From Aquiflexum sp. TKW24L (lineage in GTDB: Bacteria > Bacteroidota > Bacteroidia > Cytophagales > Cyclobacteriaceae), in NCBI RefSeq assembly GCF_023502205.1, contig NZ_JAMFLG010000023.1, forward strand, positions 17,188-81,187: 64,000 nucleotides of DNA, read 5' to 3'. A program made the translations under genes and the position numbers. The notes under the pieces are model-generated. The model was not told the DNA's origin and did no database searches. It saw only the letters and a list, made by a program, of their open reading frames with translations. This document shows positions 1 through 8,476 of the stretch, one piece after another (the stretch's first letter is position 1; the number at the start of each line of letters is the position of its first letter).

Positions 1-1
1 T

Positions 2-685
2 GATCAGAATAAGAAGAAATTCATTCAGGAAGCAAAAGCTGAAGCCAAAACGCTTTTGGATGAGGTAAATAAAAAAATTGAAAACACGATTTCTGATATT
101 AAAAAAAGCAAAGGAGACAAGGAAATCACCAAACAGCTCCGTACAGAAATTGAAGACTTGAAAGTCAAAGTCAAGCCGGAGAAAAAAGTAGTGGTAGTTC
201 CTGAAATCAAAGACTTGGAGGGAGAAATCGAGGTTGGTGATTTTGTGAGATTGATTGACAATGGCGCTATAGCGCAGGTTTTGGCTTTGAAGAAAAAGGA
301 AGCGGAAATCAGTATTGGAGACTTAAAGTCCACAGTCAAACTCAACAGACTTCAAAAGATTTCTCTATCTGAAGTGAAAAAGGAAAAGAAAACCCTTGCC
401 CGCAGGACCGGATTTGATACAAATAGCAAAATGCTTGAATTTTCACCCAACTTGGATATTAGGGGATTGAGAGGAGAAGAGATTCTGCCTTTGGTTCAGG
501 CGTTTGTCGATGACGGCTATATGCTTGGACTAAAAGACTTGAGAATTGTCCATGGCAAAGGCAACGGAATTCTGAAAGAGATTTCCCGCAACCTTTTGAG
601 GAATATGAATCAGGTAGCTAAGCTTGAAGATGAACACGCTGACCGGGGAGGTGCAGGCGTGACATTGGTAACCCTGAAAGCATAA
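2..685 (+). CDS. mutS2: Endonuclease MutS2, C-terminal part (5' end outside window)
   Basis: The reading frame is open from base 2, so this is the last 227 residues of a longer protein. A Lys/Glu-rich stretch, probably the end of a coiled coil (about residues 1-60), is followed by a small beta-rich segment and then by a C-terminal Smr domain from about residue 150. The Smr domain carries the LDIRG motif and the HGKGNG loop, which matches the family's HGKGxG. MutS2 proteins are MutS-like ATPases without mismatch-repair function; they act on branched DNA, or on collided ribosomes in Bacillus, and the Smr domain is the nuclease part. The ATPase core is not visible here. A strong hairpin follows the stop codon. 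Confidence 0.9.
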   Translation, partial: DQNKKKFIQEAKAEAKTLLDEVNKKIENTISDIKKSKGDKEITKQLRTEIEDLKVKVKPEKKVVVVPEIKDLEGEIEVGDFVRLIDNGAIAQVLALKKKEAEISIGDLKSTVKLNRLQKISLSEVKKEKKTLARRTGFDTNSKMLEFSPNLDIRGLRGEEILPLVQAFVDDGYMLGLKDLRIVHGKGNGILKEISRNLLRNMNQVAKLEDEHADRGGAGVTLVTLKA

Positions 686-722
686 AAAAGGGCATTCCAA
701 TTTTTTTTGGGATGCCCTTTTG
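686..722. terminator. Bidirectional intrinsic terminator between mutS2 and the convergent lipoprotein gene
   Basis: AAAAGGGCATTCC and GGGATGCCCTTTT form a GC-containing stem around a T-rich loop, with A/T runs on both sides. It lies between two convergent genes and can serve both. Confidence 0.85.
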
Positions 723-738
723 AATTTTATGAGGTATT

Positions 739-1239
739 TTATGCTTTCTTTTTGAGCGTAAATACATAGTTTCCCAATACAGCAGCTGTGCCTAACTGAC
801 GGGCTCCTGGAGCTACGATACTGAATCTTAAGATTAAGTCGTTTCCTGTTCGGGTCCATGAAATTTGGTTATTGGCCACAGGTTTTGATCCTGTTAGCAA
901 AATCTTATCAAGTCCCCCTGCAACAAAAGACCAATTTCCATTGGCATCAAAAAGGTCATTGCTATTGATTGTAGTGTAAGTTTTGCTCGATGAATTTGCA
1001 GCAAGTGTCAATTCGAAAGTCTGATAGATATTGGTTTCAGACCTTCCGTCACGGATTACTGTGCCACCACCCGCAACTGTCCAAATCTGAGATGAACCGC
1101 CTGTGAGTTCTTCAATTGCCAATTCTTCAGGGGTTTTGTTTGGGGTCGGATCGTCTTTTTTGTCCTTGCAGGAAAATATTCCAAAGGTCAATAATCCTAA
1201 AAGTAGGAAGCGAGATATTTGTTTTTGCATATTCTGCAT
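739..1239 (-). CDS. Small lipoprotein of unknown function
   Basis: A 166-residue protein with an N-terminal lipoprotein signal: a hydrophobic stretch ending in FGIFSC (lipobox Cys about residue 24), then a charged linker KDKKDDPTPN typical of Bacteroidota lipoproteins. The mature part is Ser/Thr/Gly-rich with alternating polar and hydrophobic residues, so a small beta-sandwich or lipocalin-like fold is plausible, but I recognise no family. It lies 49 bases downstream of the ABC ATPase gene on the same strand and could be the last gene of the lipid A operon or have its own promoter. Function unknown. Confidence 0.75.
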   Translation of the reverse strand: MQNMQKQISRFLLLGLLTFGIFSCKDKKDDPTPNKTPEELAIEELTGGSSQIWTVAGGGTVIRDGRSETNIYQTFELTLAANSSSKTYTTINSNDLFDANGNWSFVAGGLDKILLTGSKPVANNQISWTRTGNDLILRFSIVAPGARQLGTAAVLGNYVFTLKKKA

Positions 1240-1288
1240 ATAATGTAAATGAATGGAATTCTGTAAAATTAATAAATCAGTCTAATAA

Positions 1289-1921
1289 TCAAAGTTTTTG
1301 TTTAATCTTGAAATCTTCAATTTTGATTTCATGGCGACAAAAGGAATACTCCTTTGGATCATTAGAACAAATAAAAAGTGTTCTGTCCTTCGAAAATTGT
1401 TTTACCAACTCCAAATACCAGGATATTCCCTGCTCATCAAGGTTGGAGGTCGGTTCGTCTAAAAGAACCAAATTACTTTTTGAAAAAAAACACAAACCAA
1501 GCTTTAATCTTTGTTTCATTCCCGAAGAAAACTGAGAAATAGGTTTGTTATGGTGGCTTTTCAGGTACATGATTTCCATCATTTCTTCCAAGTTAAGATT
1601 GCCGGCCGGACTCTTAAATTTGAAGTGGAACTCTAGGAGTTCACGCAATGAAAACTCTTCAGGGAGTTCCATATATGGCGCGCTCATGACGAGGGACTTA
1701 TATATTTCATTTCCATTGATTTCCATTCCTTCCGAAAAATAAGAGATTGATCCTTGGGTGAGAGGATTCATCCCTGAAAGGCATTTCAATAAAGTTGATT
1801 TCCCGGAACCGTTACTTCCGGTTATGGCCCAATGGGAAAAGGATGGAATATGAAGGTTGATGTCTTTAAAAATCCATTCAAACTGGTATCTTTTGGATAC
1901 CTGATTCAGCTTCATCTCCAT
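1289..1921 (-). CDS. ABC transporter ATP-binding protein
   Basis: A 210-residue single nucleotide-binding domain. Walker A is GSNGSGKST (about residues 35-43), the signature is FSSGMKQRL, and Walker B is LVLLDEPTSNLD. There is no membrane domain, so it must pair with a permease encoded elsewhere. The start lies 6 bases after the lpxA stop, and this position at the end of the HD-lpxD-lpxC/fabZ-lpxA cluster suggests an envelope-related substrate. The exact substrate cannot be read from the sequence. Confidence 0.85.
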   Translation of the reverse strand: MEMKLNQVSKRYQFEWIFKDINLHIPSFSHWAITGSNGSGKSTLLKCLSGMNPLTQGSISYFSEGMEINGNEIYKSLVMSAPYMELPEEFSLRELLEFHFKFKSPAGNLNLEEMMEIMYLKSHHNKPISQFSSGMKQRLKLGLCFFSKSNLVLLDEPTSNLDEQGISWYLELVKQFSKDRTLFICSNDPKEYSFCRHEIKIEDFKIKQKL

Positions 1922-1927
1922 GACGGA

Positions 1928-2707
1928 TCAGCTGATATATCCTTTCATCACACCCCTTTCGGAGGATCTGATAAAGTTGATGATTTCATCCCGTTCTTTG
2001 GTAGCAGGTAGGTTGATTTCGATTTCCTCGAGAGCACGACTGTTGTTCAAAGAATTTAAAAATAAGTACCTGTATACTTCTTGGATATGGCTAATTGAAT
2101 CACTTGAATACCCTCTTCTTCTTAATCCCAAGCTATTTACACCGGCATAGCTTAATGGTTCGCGGGCAGCTTTGGTAAATGGAGGAACGTCCTTTCTCAC
2201 CAAAGATCCGCCAGATATCATGGAGTGCATTCCGACTTTTACAAATTGGTGGATGGCACTGCTTCCACCTACAATAGCCCAATCGTCAATAGAAACATGA
2301 CCTGCTACCTGGACGGCATTGGCGATGATTACATTGTTTCCCACCAAACAATCATGGGCGATGTGCACGTAAGCCATCAAAAGGCAGTTACTGCCGACTT
2401 TTGTTGTCCTTTTATCAATGGTGCCCCTACTGATGGTAACACATTCTCTGATTGTAGTATTGTCCCCGATTTCCACAGTCGATTCTTCACCTTGGAACTT
2501 AAGGTCTTGTGGTATAGCTGCGATGACAGCTCCGGGAAATATCTTACAGTTTTTACCGATTTTTGCTCCTGAAAAAATGGTTACATTCGAACCGATCCAT
2601 GTCCCTTCTCCGATTTCTACGTTTTCGTGAATCATCGTGAAAGGATCGATATGCACACCCTTGCCCAGGATAGTATTTTTGTGTATGGAGGATAGAGGAC
2701 TGATCAT
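1928..2707 (-). CDS. lpxA: Acyl-[ACP]--UDP-N-acetylglucosamine O-acyltransferase
   Basis: LpxA transfers a 3-hydroxyacyl chain from acyl carrier protein to the 3-OH of UDP-GlcNAc, the first step of lipid A synthesis in the cytoplasm. The 259 residues contain left-handed beta-helix hexapeptide repeats (for example IGEGTWIGSNVTI), the HIAHDC motif at residues 115-120 whose second His is the catalytic base (His125 in E. coli), and the C-terminal LGLRRRGYS segment. I chose the ATG at 2707 (MISPLSSIHKN) over an upstream in-frame start, because it fits the family N-terminus and gives an ATGA overlap with the lpxC/fabZ stop. Confidence 0.95.
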   Translation of the reverse strand: MISPLSSIHKNTILGKGVHIDPFTMIHENVEIGEGTWIGSNVTIFSGAKIGKNCKIFPGAVIAAIPQDLKFQGEESTVEIGDNTTIRECVTISRGTIDKRTTKVGSNCLLMAYVHIAHDCLVGNNVIIANAVQVAGHVSIDDWAIVGGSSAIHQFVKVGMHSMISGGSLVRKDVPPFTKAAREPLSYAGVNSLGLRRRGYSSDSISHIQEVYRYLFLNSLNNSRALEEIEINLPATKERDEIINFIRSSERGVMKGYIS

Positions 2708-4098
2708 GATTCTTTTCGGACTATACTTGCTGTCATTATTGCTTCGCAAACAAGGGTGTTTCCCACAAAAGCTTCTCCTTTCATTTTTGCAATTCCTCTA
2801 CGGATGGGAGCAAGCAACTCACATTTGAAGACCAAAGTGTCTCCAGGAAGCACCATTTTACGGAATTTGCAACTTTCTATACCTAAAAAATAGGTCCAAT
2901 ATTTTTCCGGATCATCCACAGTGCTCAAAACCAAAATCCCTCCCGTCTGTGCCATTGCTTCCACTTGGAGAACACCTGGCATTACAGGGTTGTTTGGGAA
3001 ATGTCCCATGAAAAAGGGTTCATTGATAGTGACATTTTTAACGCCGGCCACCACTGTTTCATCCAGATAAATGATTTTGTCCAATAATTGGAAGGGATAT
3101 CTATGTGGCAAAATATTACTGATCTGATTGATGTCCATCACAGGAGGCAATTTGGGATCATAATGGGGAATATGAACCGACCCTGCTTTTTCCATCGCTC
3201 TTTTGATCTTTTTGGCAAATGCAACATTAGCCGCATGACCAGGCCTCGCTGCCAGGATCTGCGCTTTTAATGGTCTTCCGACCAAAGCAAGATCACCGAC
3301 CACATCCAACAATTTATGTCGGGCAGGCTCATTTTTATAACGCAACTCTACATTGTTGAGTATTCCTTCTCTGCGGACTTCTACTTTATCTTTATTGAAC
3401 ATCTTTGCGAGATGCGCTAATTCTTTTTCTTCAACTACTCTATCAACTACTACTATGGCGTTGTTCAAGTCACCACCTTTGATGAGGTTTTGGTTGTAGA
3501 GCATTTCAAGTTCATGCAAAAAACAGAATGTCCTACAGGATGCAATCTCGGTTTTGAATTGGCTGATACTGGTGATAGATGCATGCTGACTACCCAAAAC
3601 CGGGGAGTTATAATCCACCATCACGGTGACACGGTAGTCGTCTAGCGGCAAAGCAGCCATTTCGACTTCTCTGGAAGGCTCTCTGTAGGTGATACTTTCC
3701 GGTACTTCAAAAAATCTGCGAAGGGCATTTTGTTCCTCCAAGCCTACTTCTTCCAAAACCTCAATAAACTGAATAGAGGAACCATCCATGATGGGAGGTT
3801 CCGGACCGTCTAATTGGATCATGACATTGTCGATTTCCAATCCAACAAGAGAAGCTAGGACATGCTCTACTGTAAATACTCTTGCTCCGTTTTGTTCTAG
3901 GGTGGTACCCCTGGAAATATCCACAACATTGTCTACATCAGCATCCACAACCGGCATACCAGGAAGGTCTACTCTTTGGAATTTATATCCATGGTTTGGT
4001 GGGGCAGGTAAAAATGTCATGTTTGAAATCACCCCTGTATGGAGGCCAACTCCAGATACGGTAACTTGTTTTTTTATAGTATGCTGTTTGACTCTCAT
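2704..4098 (-). CDS. lpxC/fabZ: Bifunctional UDP-3-O-acyl-GlcNAc deacetylase / 3-hydroxyacyl-ACP dehydratase
   Basis: A 464-residue fusion typical of Bacteroidota. The N-terminal part (about 1-305) is LpxC, the zinc deacetylase that commits lipid A synthesis. It has GVGLHTG near the start, the zinc ligand His79 in EHVLASL, and the HKLLDVVGDLALVG motif with the other His and Asp ligands, followed by the GHAANVAFAKK region. The C-terminal part (about 315-464) is FabZ, which dehydrates 3-hydroxyacyl-ACP in fatty acid synthesis, with HRYPFQLLDKI and the hot-dog active-site helix GHFPNNPVMPG. The fusion physically joins the two enzymes that compete for 3-hydroxyacyl chains. It sits 39 bases after lpxD and overlaps lpxA by ATGA. 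Confidence 0.96.
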   Translation of the reverse strand: MRVKQHTIKKQVTVSGVGLHTGVISNMTFLPAPPNHGYKFQRVDLPGMPVVDADVDNVVDISRGTTLEQNGARVFTVEHVLASLVGLEIDNVMIQLDGPEPPIMDGSSIQFIEVLEEVGLEEQNALRRFFEVPESITYREPSREVEMAALPLDDYRVTVMVDYNSPVLGSQHASITSISQFKTEIASCRTFCFLHELEMLYNQNLIKGGDLNNAIVVVDRVVEEKELAHLAKMFNKDKVEVRREGILNNVELRYKNEPARHKLLDVVGDLALVGRPLKAQILAARPGHAANVAFAKKIKRAMEKAGSVHIPHYDPKLPPVMDINQISNILPHRYPFQLLDKIIYLDETVVAGVKNVTINEPFFMGHFPNNPVMPGVLQVEAMAQTGGILVLSTVDDPEKYWTYFLGIESCKFRKMVLPGDTLVFKCELLAPIRRGIAKMKGEAFVGNTLVCEAIMTASIVRKES

Positions 4099-4137
4099 CC
4101 GATCCTTTTAATCTCCTTCATTTTGCGAAGCGTAAAT

Positions 4138-5160
4138 TTATGGTTTTTTTTCGAGTTCTTTGATTCTGTCGTTTAGTTCGGGCAGTTTTTTAAAAAGACT
4201 GTAAGATTTTAAGAAATCTTTGATATCGAATCCTACATAACCAAAAAGAGTCTGTCCTGACTGGGTTATATTTTTGGAAACACCTGTATTAGCACCAATT
4301 GTGGTATTGTCGGCTATTTTAATATGTCCTACAATTCCCGCCTTTCCTGCAATAACACAATTTTTGCCTATTTCTGTGGAACCGGAAATACCCGTCTGGG
4401 CTGCTATTACCGTGTTTTCTCCAATGATTACGTTATGTGCGATTTGGACAAGATTATCAATTTTTGCTCCTTTTTTAATCCATGTTGAACCCATTGTGGC
4501 GCAGTCAATGGTAGTGTTGTTACCGATGCTGACATTGTCTTCAATGACTACATTCCCTAATTGGGGAATTTTTTTATAGCTACCATCCGGCAAAGGAGCA
4601 AATCCAAAACCGTCTCCTCCAATGACAGCACCGGGGTGAAATTCACAATTTTTACCAATCTGCGTATTGTCGTAGATTTTGACTCCGGCATGAATGATGG
4701 TGTTGTCACCGATTTTCACATTGTCACCGATGAATGTATTGGGATAGATTTTTACTGAATTCCCGATGTCGCAGTTTTTACCTACATAGGAGAAAGCTCC
4801 CCTATAAAAATCTTTGCCAATCGTACTTGATTTATCAAAAAATGAAGGTTCTTCAATTCCCGATTTCCCGGATTTAATTAATAAAGCATAAGCTTCCAAT
4901 AATATTGTAAAGCCTTCATAGGCATTTTTTACCCTGATCAAATTGGTTTCAAGCGGCTTCTGTGGTTCAAAATTCTCAGATACGATGACTGCAGTTGATT
5001 TGGTTTCATAGATGAAAGACTCATACTTATCATTGGACAAAAAACTGATTCCGCCCGGCAAACCTTCCTGTATTTTATCTAGGCGACTTACTTTCAGGGT
5101 GCTGTCTCCTTCTACTTTTCCGCCTATTAATTCTGCTATTTGACCGAGTGAAAATTCCAT
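4138..5160 (-). CDS. lpxD: UDP-3-O-(3-hydroxyacyl)glucosamine N-acyltransferase
   Basis: LpxD adds the second 3-hydroxyacyl chain, at the 2-amino position, in lipid A synthesis. The 340 residues begin with the uridine-binding N-terminal domain (MEFSLGQIAELIGGKVEGD). From about residue 105 there is a long left-handed beta-helix of hexapeptide repeats. The QIAHNVIIGENTVIAAQ segment holds the catalytic His. The last 20 residues form a short charged helix (LPELNDRIKELEKK), as expected for the family. It is the second gene of the operon, 16 bases after the HD gene. Confidence 0.95.
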   Translation of the reverse strand: MEFSLGQIAELIGGKVEGDSTLKVSRLDKIQEGLPGGISFLSNDKYESFIYETKSTAVIVSENFEPQKPLETNLIRVKNAYEGFTILLEAYALLIKSGKSGIEEPSFFDKSSTIGKDFYRGAFSYVGKNCDIGNSVKIYPNTFIGDNVKIGDNTIIHAGVKIYDNTQIGKNCEFHPGAVIGGDGFGFAPLPDGSYKKIPQLGNVVIEDNVSIGNNTTIDCATMGSTWIKKGAKIDNLVQIAHNVIIGENTVIAAQTGISGSTEIGKNCVIAGKAGIVGHIKIADNTTIGANTGVSKNITQSGQTLFGYVGFDIKDFLKSYSLFKKLPELNDRIKELEKKP

Positions 5161-5176
5161 ATTTTAGATTTAGGGC

Positions 5177-6415
5177 TTATAAAGTTAAACTTTTGGCATG
5201 ACAGATGTAGTGTTTTTTTACTATTTTGCTCATTGCTTTGATATTTGGAAGATCCGCTGCCAGCGCTACATCAATGATATTCCCTTTTTTGGTTAAGATA
5301 AAAATCTGTTCAGTATTGATGTAGGCATGATTGCTCAAAACCCCATGGTTAAAAAAATAAGAAAGGTCGCTTTCGGGAATCGAAAGCTTTTTCATCAAGC
5401 GCATTTTTTCTTCTTCGATTTCGGAAAATGAGAATTCATCATTTCGAAGGTTTATTTTGAAAAGATTCCGCTCCAGAAACATTTTTGACAAATTTTTCAA
5501 AATGTAATCGCCATGGCTTTTCCAAAGCTTGATAGCGCCCCATATATCAAAGTCATCCAGTACCAGGAAATTTTCCAATGGATTGTCATTTGTTTCAAAA
5601 TCCTTTAAAGTGTAATTCGAGTTTAAAAAATAAAGCAATTCTTCGGTAGCTAATAGTTTTACGCCATCTTGAACCAAGTCTTTTGCCCGGGAGATCAAAC
5701 TGATCATCATTTTTTCGGCGCTTACAGTAGTCTTATGAAGATAAACCTGCCAATACATCAGCCTGCGTGCACTCAGGAAATTCTCAATGCTATAAATTCC
5801 TTTTTCTTCAATTACAAGCCGGTCATCTTTGATGTCCATCATTTTGATAATCCTGTCCGCACCGATCGCTCCCTCTGATACTCCTGTAAAAAAGCAATCC
5901 CTTTGCAAATAGTCCAGCCTATCAATATCAAGCTGGCTAGATACAAGTTGATTGAAAAATTTTCTTTCGTATTCTCCTTTAAATATTTTTATGGAGAGGT
6001 CAAGTTGGTTGTTTAATTCTTTGTTAAGCTTCTGAATCACAAGGAGCGAAAGGGCTTCATGAGGGATATTTTGAAGGATGGTAAATTCCAGTGCATGCGA
6101 AAAGGGGCCATGGCCTATATCATGCAACAAAATAGCAATCAGGCCGGCTTCGTATTCTTCCTCGCTAATTTCGATACCTTTATGTCTGAGATTGTCTAGG
6201 GTGATACTCATCAGGTGCATGGCTCCTATGGCATGATGGAATCTGGTATGCAATGCGCCAGGATAGACATAATCGGTCAAACCTAGTTGCTTGATACGAC
6301 GTAACCTCTGAAAGTAAGGGTGGTCAATAATGCTAAAAATCAATTCGCTGGGTATGGTAATAAATCCATAAACAGGATCATTCAGAATTTTATGGCGTTT
6401 CAATGTCGTTGACAT
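5177..6415 (-). CDS. HD-domain phosphohydrolase, dGTPase-like
   Basis: A 412-residue protein with the N-terminal metal-binding HD signature: HTRFHHAIGAMHL followed by LLHDIGHGPFSHALE (about residues 50-125). This is the arrangement of the SamHD1/dGTPase-like group, which hydrolyses nucleotides; the substrate of the Bacteroidota members linked to lpx genes is not known to me. I chose the start MSTTLKRHKILNDPVYG at 6415, because the longer frame adds 19 residues that run into the porX promoter region. It is the first gene of the lipid A operon and is divergent from porX across 51 bases, so the two promoters are probably coupled. Confidence 0.85.
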   Translation of the reverse strand: MSTTLKRHKILNDPVYGFITIPSELIFSIIDHPYFQRLRRIKQLGLTDYVYPGALHTRFHHAIGAMHLMSITLDNLRHKGIEISEEEYEAGLIAILLHDIGHGPFSHALEFTILQNIPHEALSLLVIQKLNKELNNQLDLSIKIFKGEYERKFFNQLVSSQLDIDRLDYLQRDCFFTGVSEGAIGADRIIKMMDIKDDRLVIEEKGIYSIENFLSARRLMYWQVYLHKTTVSAEKMMISLISRAKDLVQDGVKLLATEELLYFLNSNYTLKDFETNDNPLENFLVLDDFDIWGAIKLWKSHGDYILKNLSKMFLERNLFKINLRNDEFSFSEIEEEKMRLMKKLSIPESDLSYFFNHGVLSNHAYINTEQIFILTKKGNIIDVALAADLPNIKAMSKIVKKHYICHAKSLTL

Positions 6416-6466
6416 TTGATAGGTCTCAAAAGTAATTATAAATTTAAAAGAAGTAAACCAAATATT

Positions 6467-8026
6467 ATGCAAAGGTTCAAAATCCTGTGGGCGGACGACG
6501 AGATAGATCTATTGAAACCCCATATTTTATTTTTAGAGCAAAGAGGCTATGAAATCGCTACTGTCAACAGTGGTGTTGATGCCATAGAAATGGTCGAGAA
6601 GTTCAATTATGATGTGATTTTTTTGGATGAAATGATGCCGGGAATGACCGGGCTGGAAACTTTGCAGCAGATTAAAATGCTCAAACCACAGGTTCCTGTC
6701 GTGATGATCACCAAAAGTGAGGAAGAGCATATCATGGATGATGCCATCGGGGGAAAAATCGCAGACTACCTGATCAAGCCCATCAACCCAAACCAAATTC
6801 TGCTTTCAGTTAAAAAAATCTTGCAAAATAAGCAGCTGATCACCGAAAAAACCAACTTGTCCTACAGGCAGGATTTTATGAATATAAGTATGGCCTGCGG
6901 TGATGCTTCCACCCATCAGGAATGGACGGATATTTACAAACGTCTCACTTATTGGGAAATGGAAATTGATGTAACTGAGAATAAAAGCATGCAGGATGTC
7001 CTTGACACCCAAAAAACAGAGGCAAATGCCTCCTTTGCAAAATTCATCAAAAACAATTACATCGACTGGATCAATGATCCAAAGTCTGAAAAACCTATCC
7101 TTTCTAACAGGTTAATGGTAGAGAAGGTTTTTCCCCATGTAATACAGGGAAAACCTCTGTTTTTTGTTGTTATTGATAACCTCAGGCTTGATCAATGGGA
7201 AGTGATCAAGCCATTGATCTCTGAATATTTTAACACTACTGAAGAAAGCACCTATTACAGTATTTTGCCTACGACTACAGCTTTTTCCAGAAATGCGTTA
7301 TTTAGTGGCATGATGCCCTCTGAAATGGCTAGATTTCATCCCGAACTCTGGGAAGGGGAAGAAACAGATGAAGGAAAAAATAACCATGAGGAAGATTTTT
7401 TGTCTGAAAACCTTCACCGTAATAAAATGAATATCAAATTCAGCTATAATAAAATCCTTCAAGTGTATCAAGGAAAAGCTATTTTGGATCATTTTCATCA
7501 GCTATTAAACAATGACCTGAATGTTTTGGTCTACAATTTTGTGGACATGATGTCACATGCCAGAACGGATATCAAAATGGTGAGGGAACTTGCCCCTGAT
7601 GAGTCGGCCTACAGGTCTTTGACCAAAAGCTGGTTTGAGCATTCTACCTTATTTGACTTATTTAAGAAAATACATGGAGCAAAAGCGGATGTGATTATCA
7701 CCACTGACCATGGTACAAAAAGGGTCAACAGGCCTTATAAAATCATAGGTGACAAAAATGTAACAACCAATCTTAGGTACAAACAAGGTAAAAATCTGAA
7801 TTTCGAAAGTGGGAAGGTATTTGAAATTGCCCGACCTGAAGATGCCAAACTTCCAAGGATCAATGTTTCTACGAGCTATGTTTTTACGGTGGAAGATTAT
7901 TTCTTTGCATATCCAAACAATTACAATTATTATGTAAATTACTACAAAGATACTTTCCAGCATGGGGGTGTATCTCTTGAAGAAATGATAGTTCCATTTA
8001 TCCGACTCGTACCAAAGAATATTTAA
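6467..8026 (+). CDS. porX: PorX-type response regulator with PglZ (alkaline-phosphatase-like) domain
   Basis: A 519-residue protein. The N-terminal receiver domain (about 1-120) has ILWADDE for the acidic pocket, VIFLDEMMPGM with the phosphoacceptor Asp, and YLIKPINP with the conserved Lys. The rest is the PglZ/alkaline-phosphatase-like domain, with FVVIDNLRLDQW, FVDMMSHAR and IITTDHGT supplying metal-site Asp and His residues. PorX works with the kinase PorY to control type IX secretion genes in Porphyromonas, and the length fits. The start at ATG 6467 (MQRFKILWADDE) places the receiver at the N-terminus. A type IX secretion system is therefore inferred for this organism. Confidence 0.93.
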   Translation: MQRFKILWADDEIDLLKPHILFLEQRGYEIATVNSGVDAIEMVEKFNYDVIFLDEMMPGMTGLETLQQIKMLKPQVPVVMITKSEEEHIMDDAIGGKIADYLIKPINPNQILLSVKKILQNKQLITEKTNLSYRQDFMNISMACGDASTHQEWTDIYKRLTYWEMEIDVTENKSMQDVLDTQKTEANASFAKFIKNNYIDWINDPKSEKPILSNRLMVEKVFPHVIQGKPLFFVVIDNLRLDQWEVIKPLISEYFNTTEESTYYSILPTTTAFSRNALFSGMMPSEMARFHPELWEGEETDEGKNNHEEDFLSENLHRNKMNIKFSYNKILQVYQGKAILDHFHQLLNNDLNVLVYNFVDMMSHARTDIKMVRELAPDESAYRSLTKSWFEHSTLFDLFKKIHGAKADVIITTDHGTKRVNRPYKIIGDKNVTTNLRYKQGKNLNFESGKVFEIARPEDAKLPRINVSTSYVFTVEDYFFAYPNNYNYYVNYYKDTFQHGGVSLEEMIVPFIRLVPKNI

Positions 8027-8032
8027 TTAAAT

Positions 8033-8476
8033 TTGGAAAAGCATTATTGTTCCGGTATTGAAGAAATTCATACAGCCGCCCTTAAAATTATAGAGTTTGG
8101 CAGTTTTGACAGAATCTGGATTTTCAAGGGGGAACTAGGAGCCGGTAAAACTACTCTTATCAAGGAAATAGCACAAATACTCGGAGTGAAAGACAGGGTG
8201 AACAGTCCTACTTTTTCACTGGTCAATGAATATCAAAGCACAAGCGGAGACATTTTTTACCACTTCGATTTTTATAGAATCGAAGATCCTCAGGAGGTTT
8301 TGGAAATAGGTCTTGATGACTACCTGTACAGTGGTAGGCTTTGTTGGATAGAGTGGGCTGAAAAAATCGCAGAATACATCCCTTCTGACTTCATCCATGT
8401 CCAAATTGAAGTGGATAGTTTGGAAGGAAGGGTGATTACCTTAAACAGGATTATTAATGGGGAAGCAAATGGTTGA
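8033..8476 (+). CDS. tsaE: tRNA threonylcarbamoyladenosine biosynthesis ATPase TsaE
   Basis: A 147-residue P-loop protein with GELGAGKTTLIKEIA (Walker A, about residues 32-46), SPTFSLVNEY, HFDFYRI and WIEWAE, all hallmarks of TsaE. TsaE supports TsaB and TsaD in making the t6A base next to the anticodon of ANN-decoding tRNAs. The start appears to be TTG at 8033, 6 bases after the porX stop, because there is no ATG in frame before the P-loop. It overlaps the next gene by 20 bases, so the two are probably co-transcribed. Confidence 0.93.
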   Translation: MEKHYCSGIEEIHTAALKIIEFGSFDRIWIFKGELGAGKTTLIKEIAQILGVKDRVNSPTFSLVNEYQSTSGDIFYHFDFYRIEDPQEVLEIGLDDYLYSGRLCWIEWAEKIAEYIPSDFIHVQIEVDSLEGRVITLNRIINGEANG

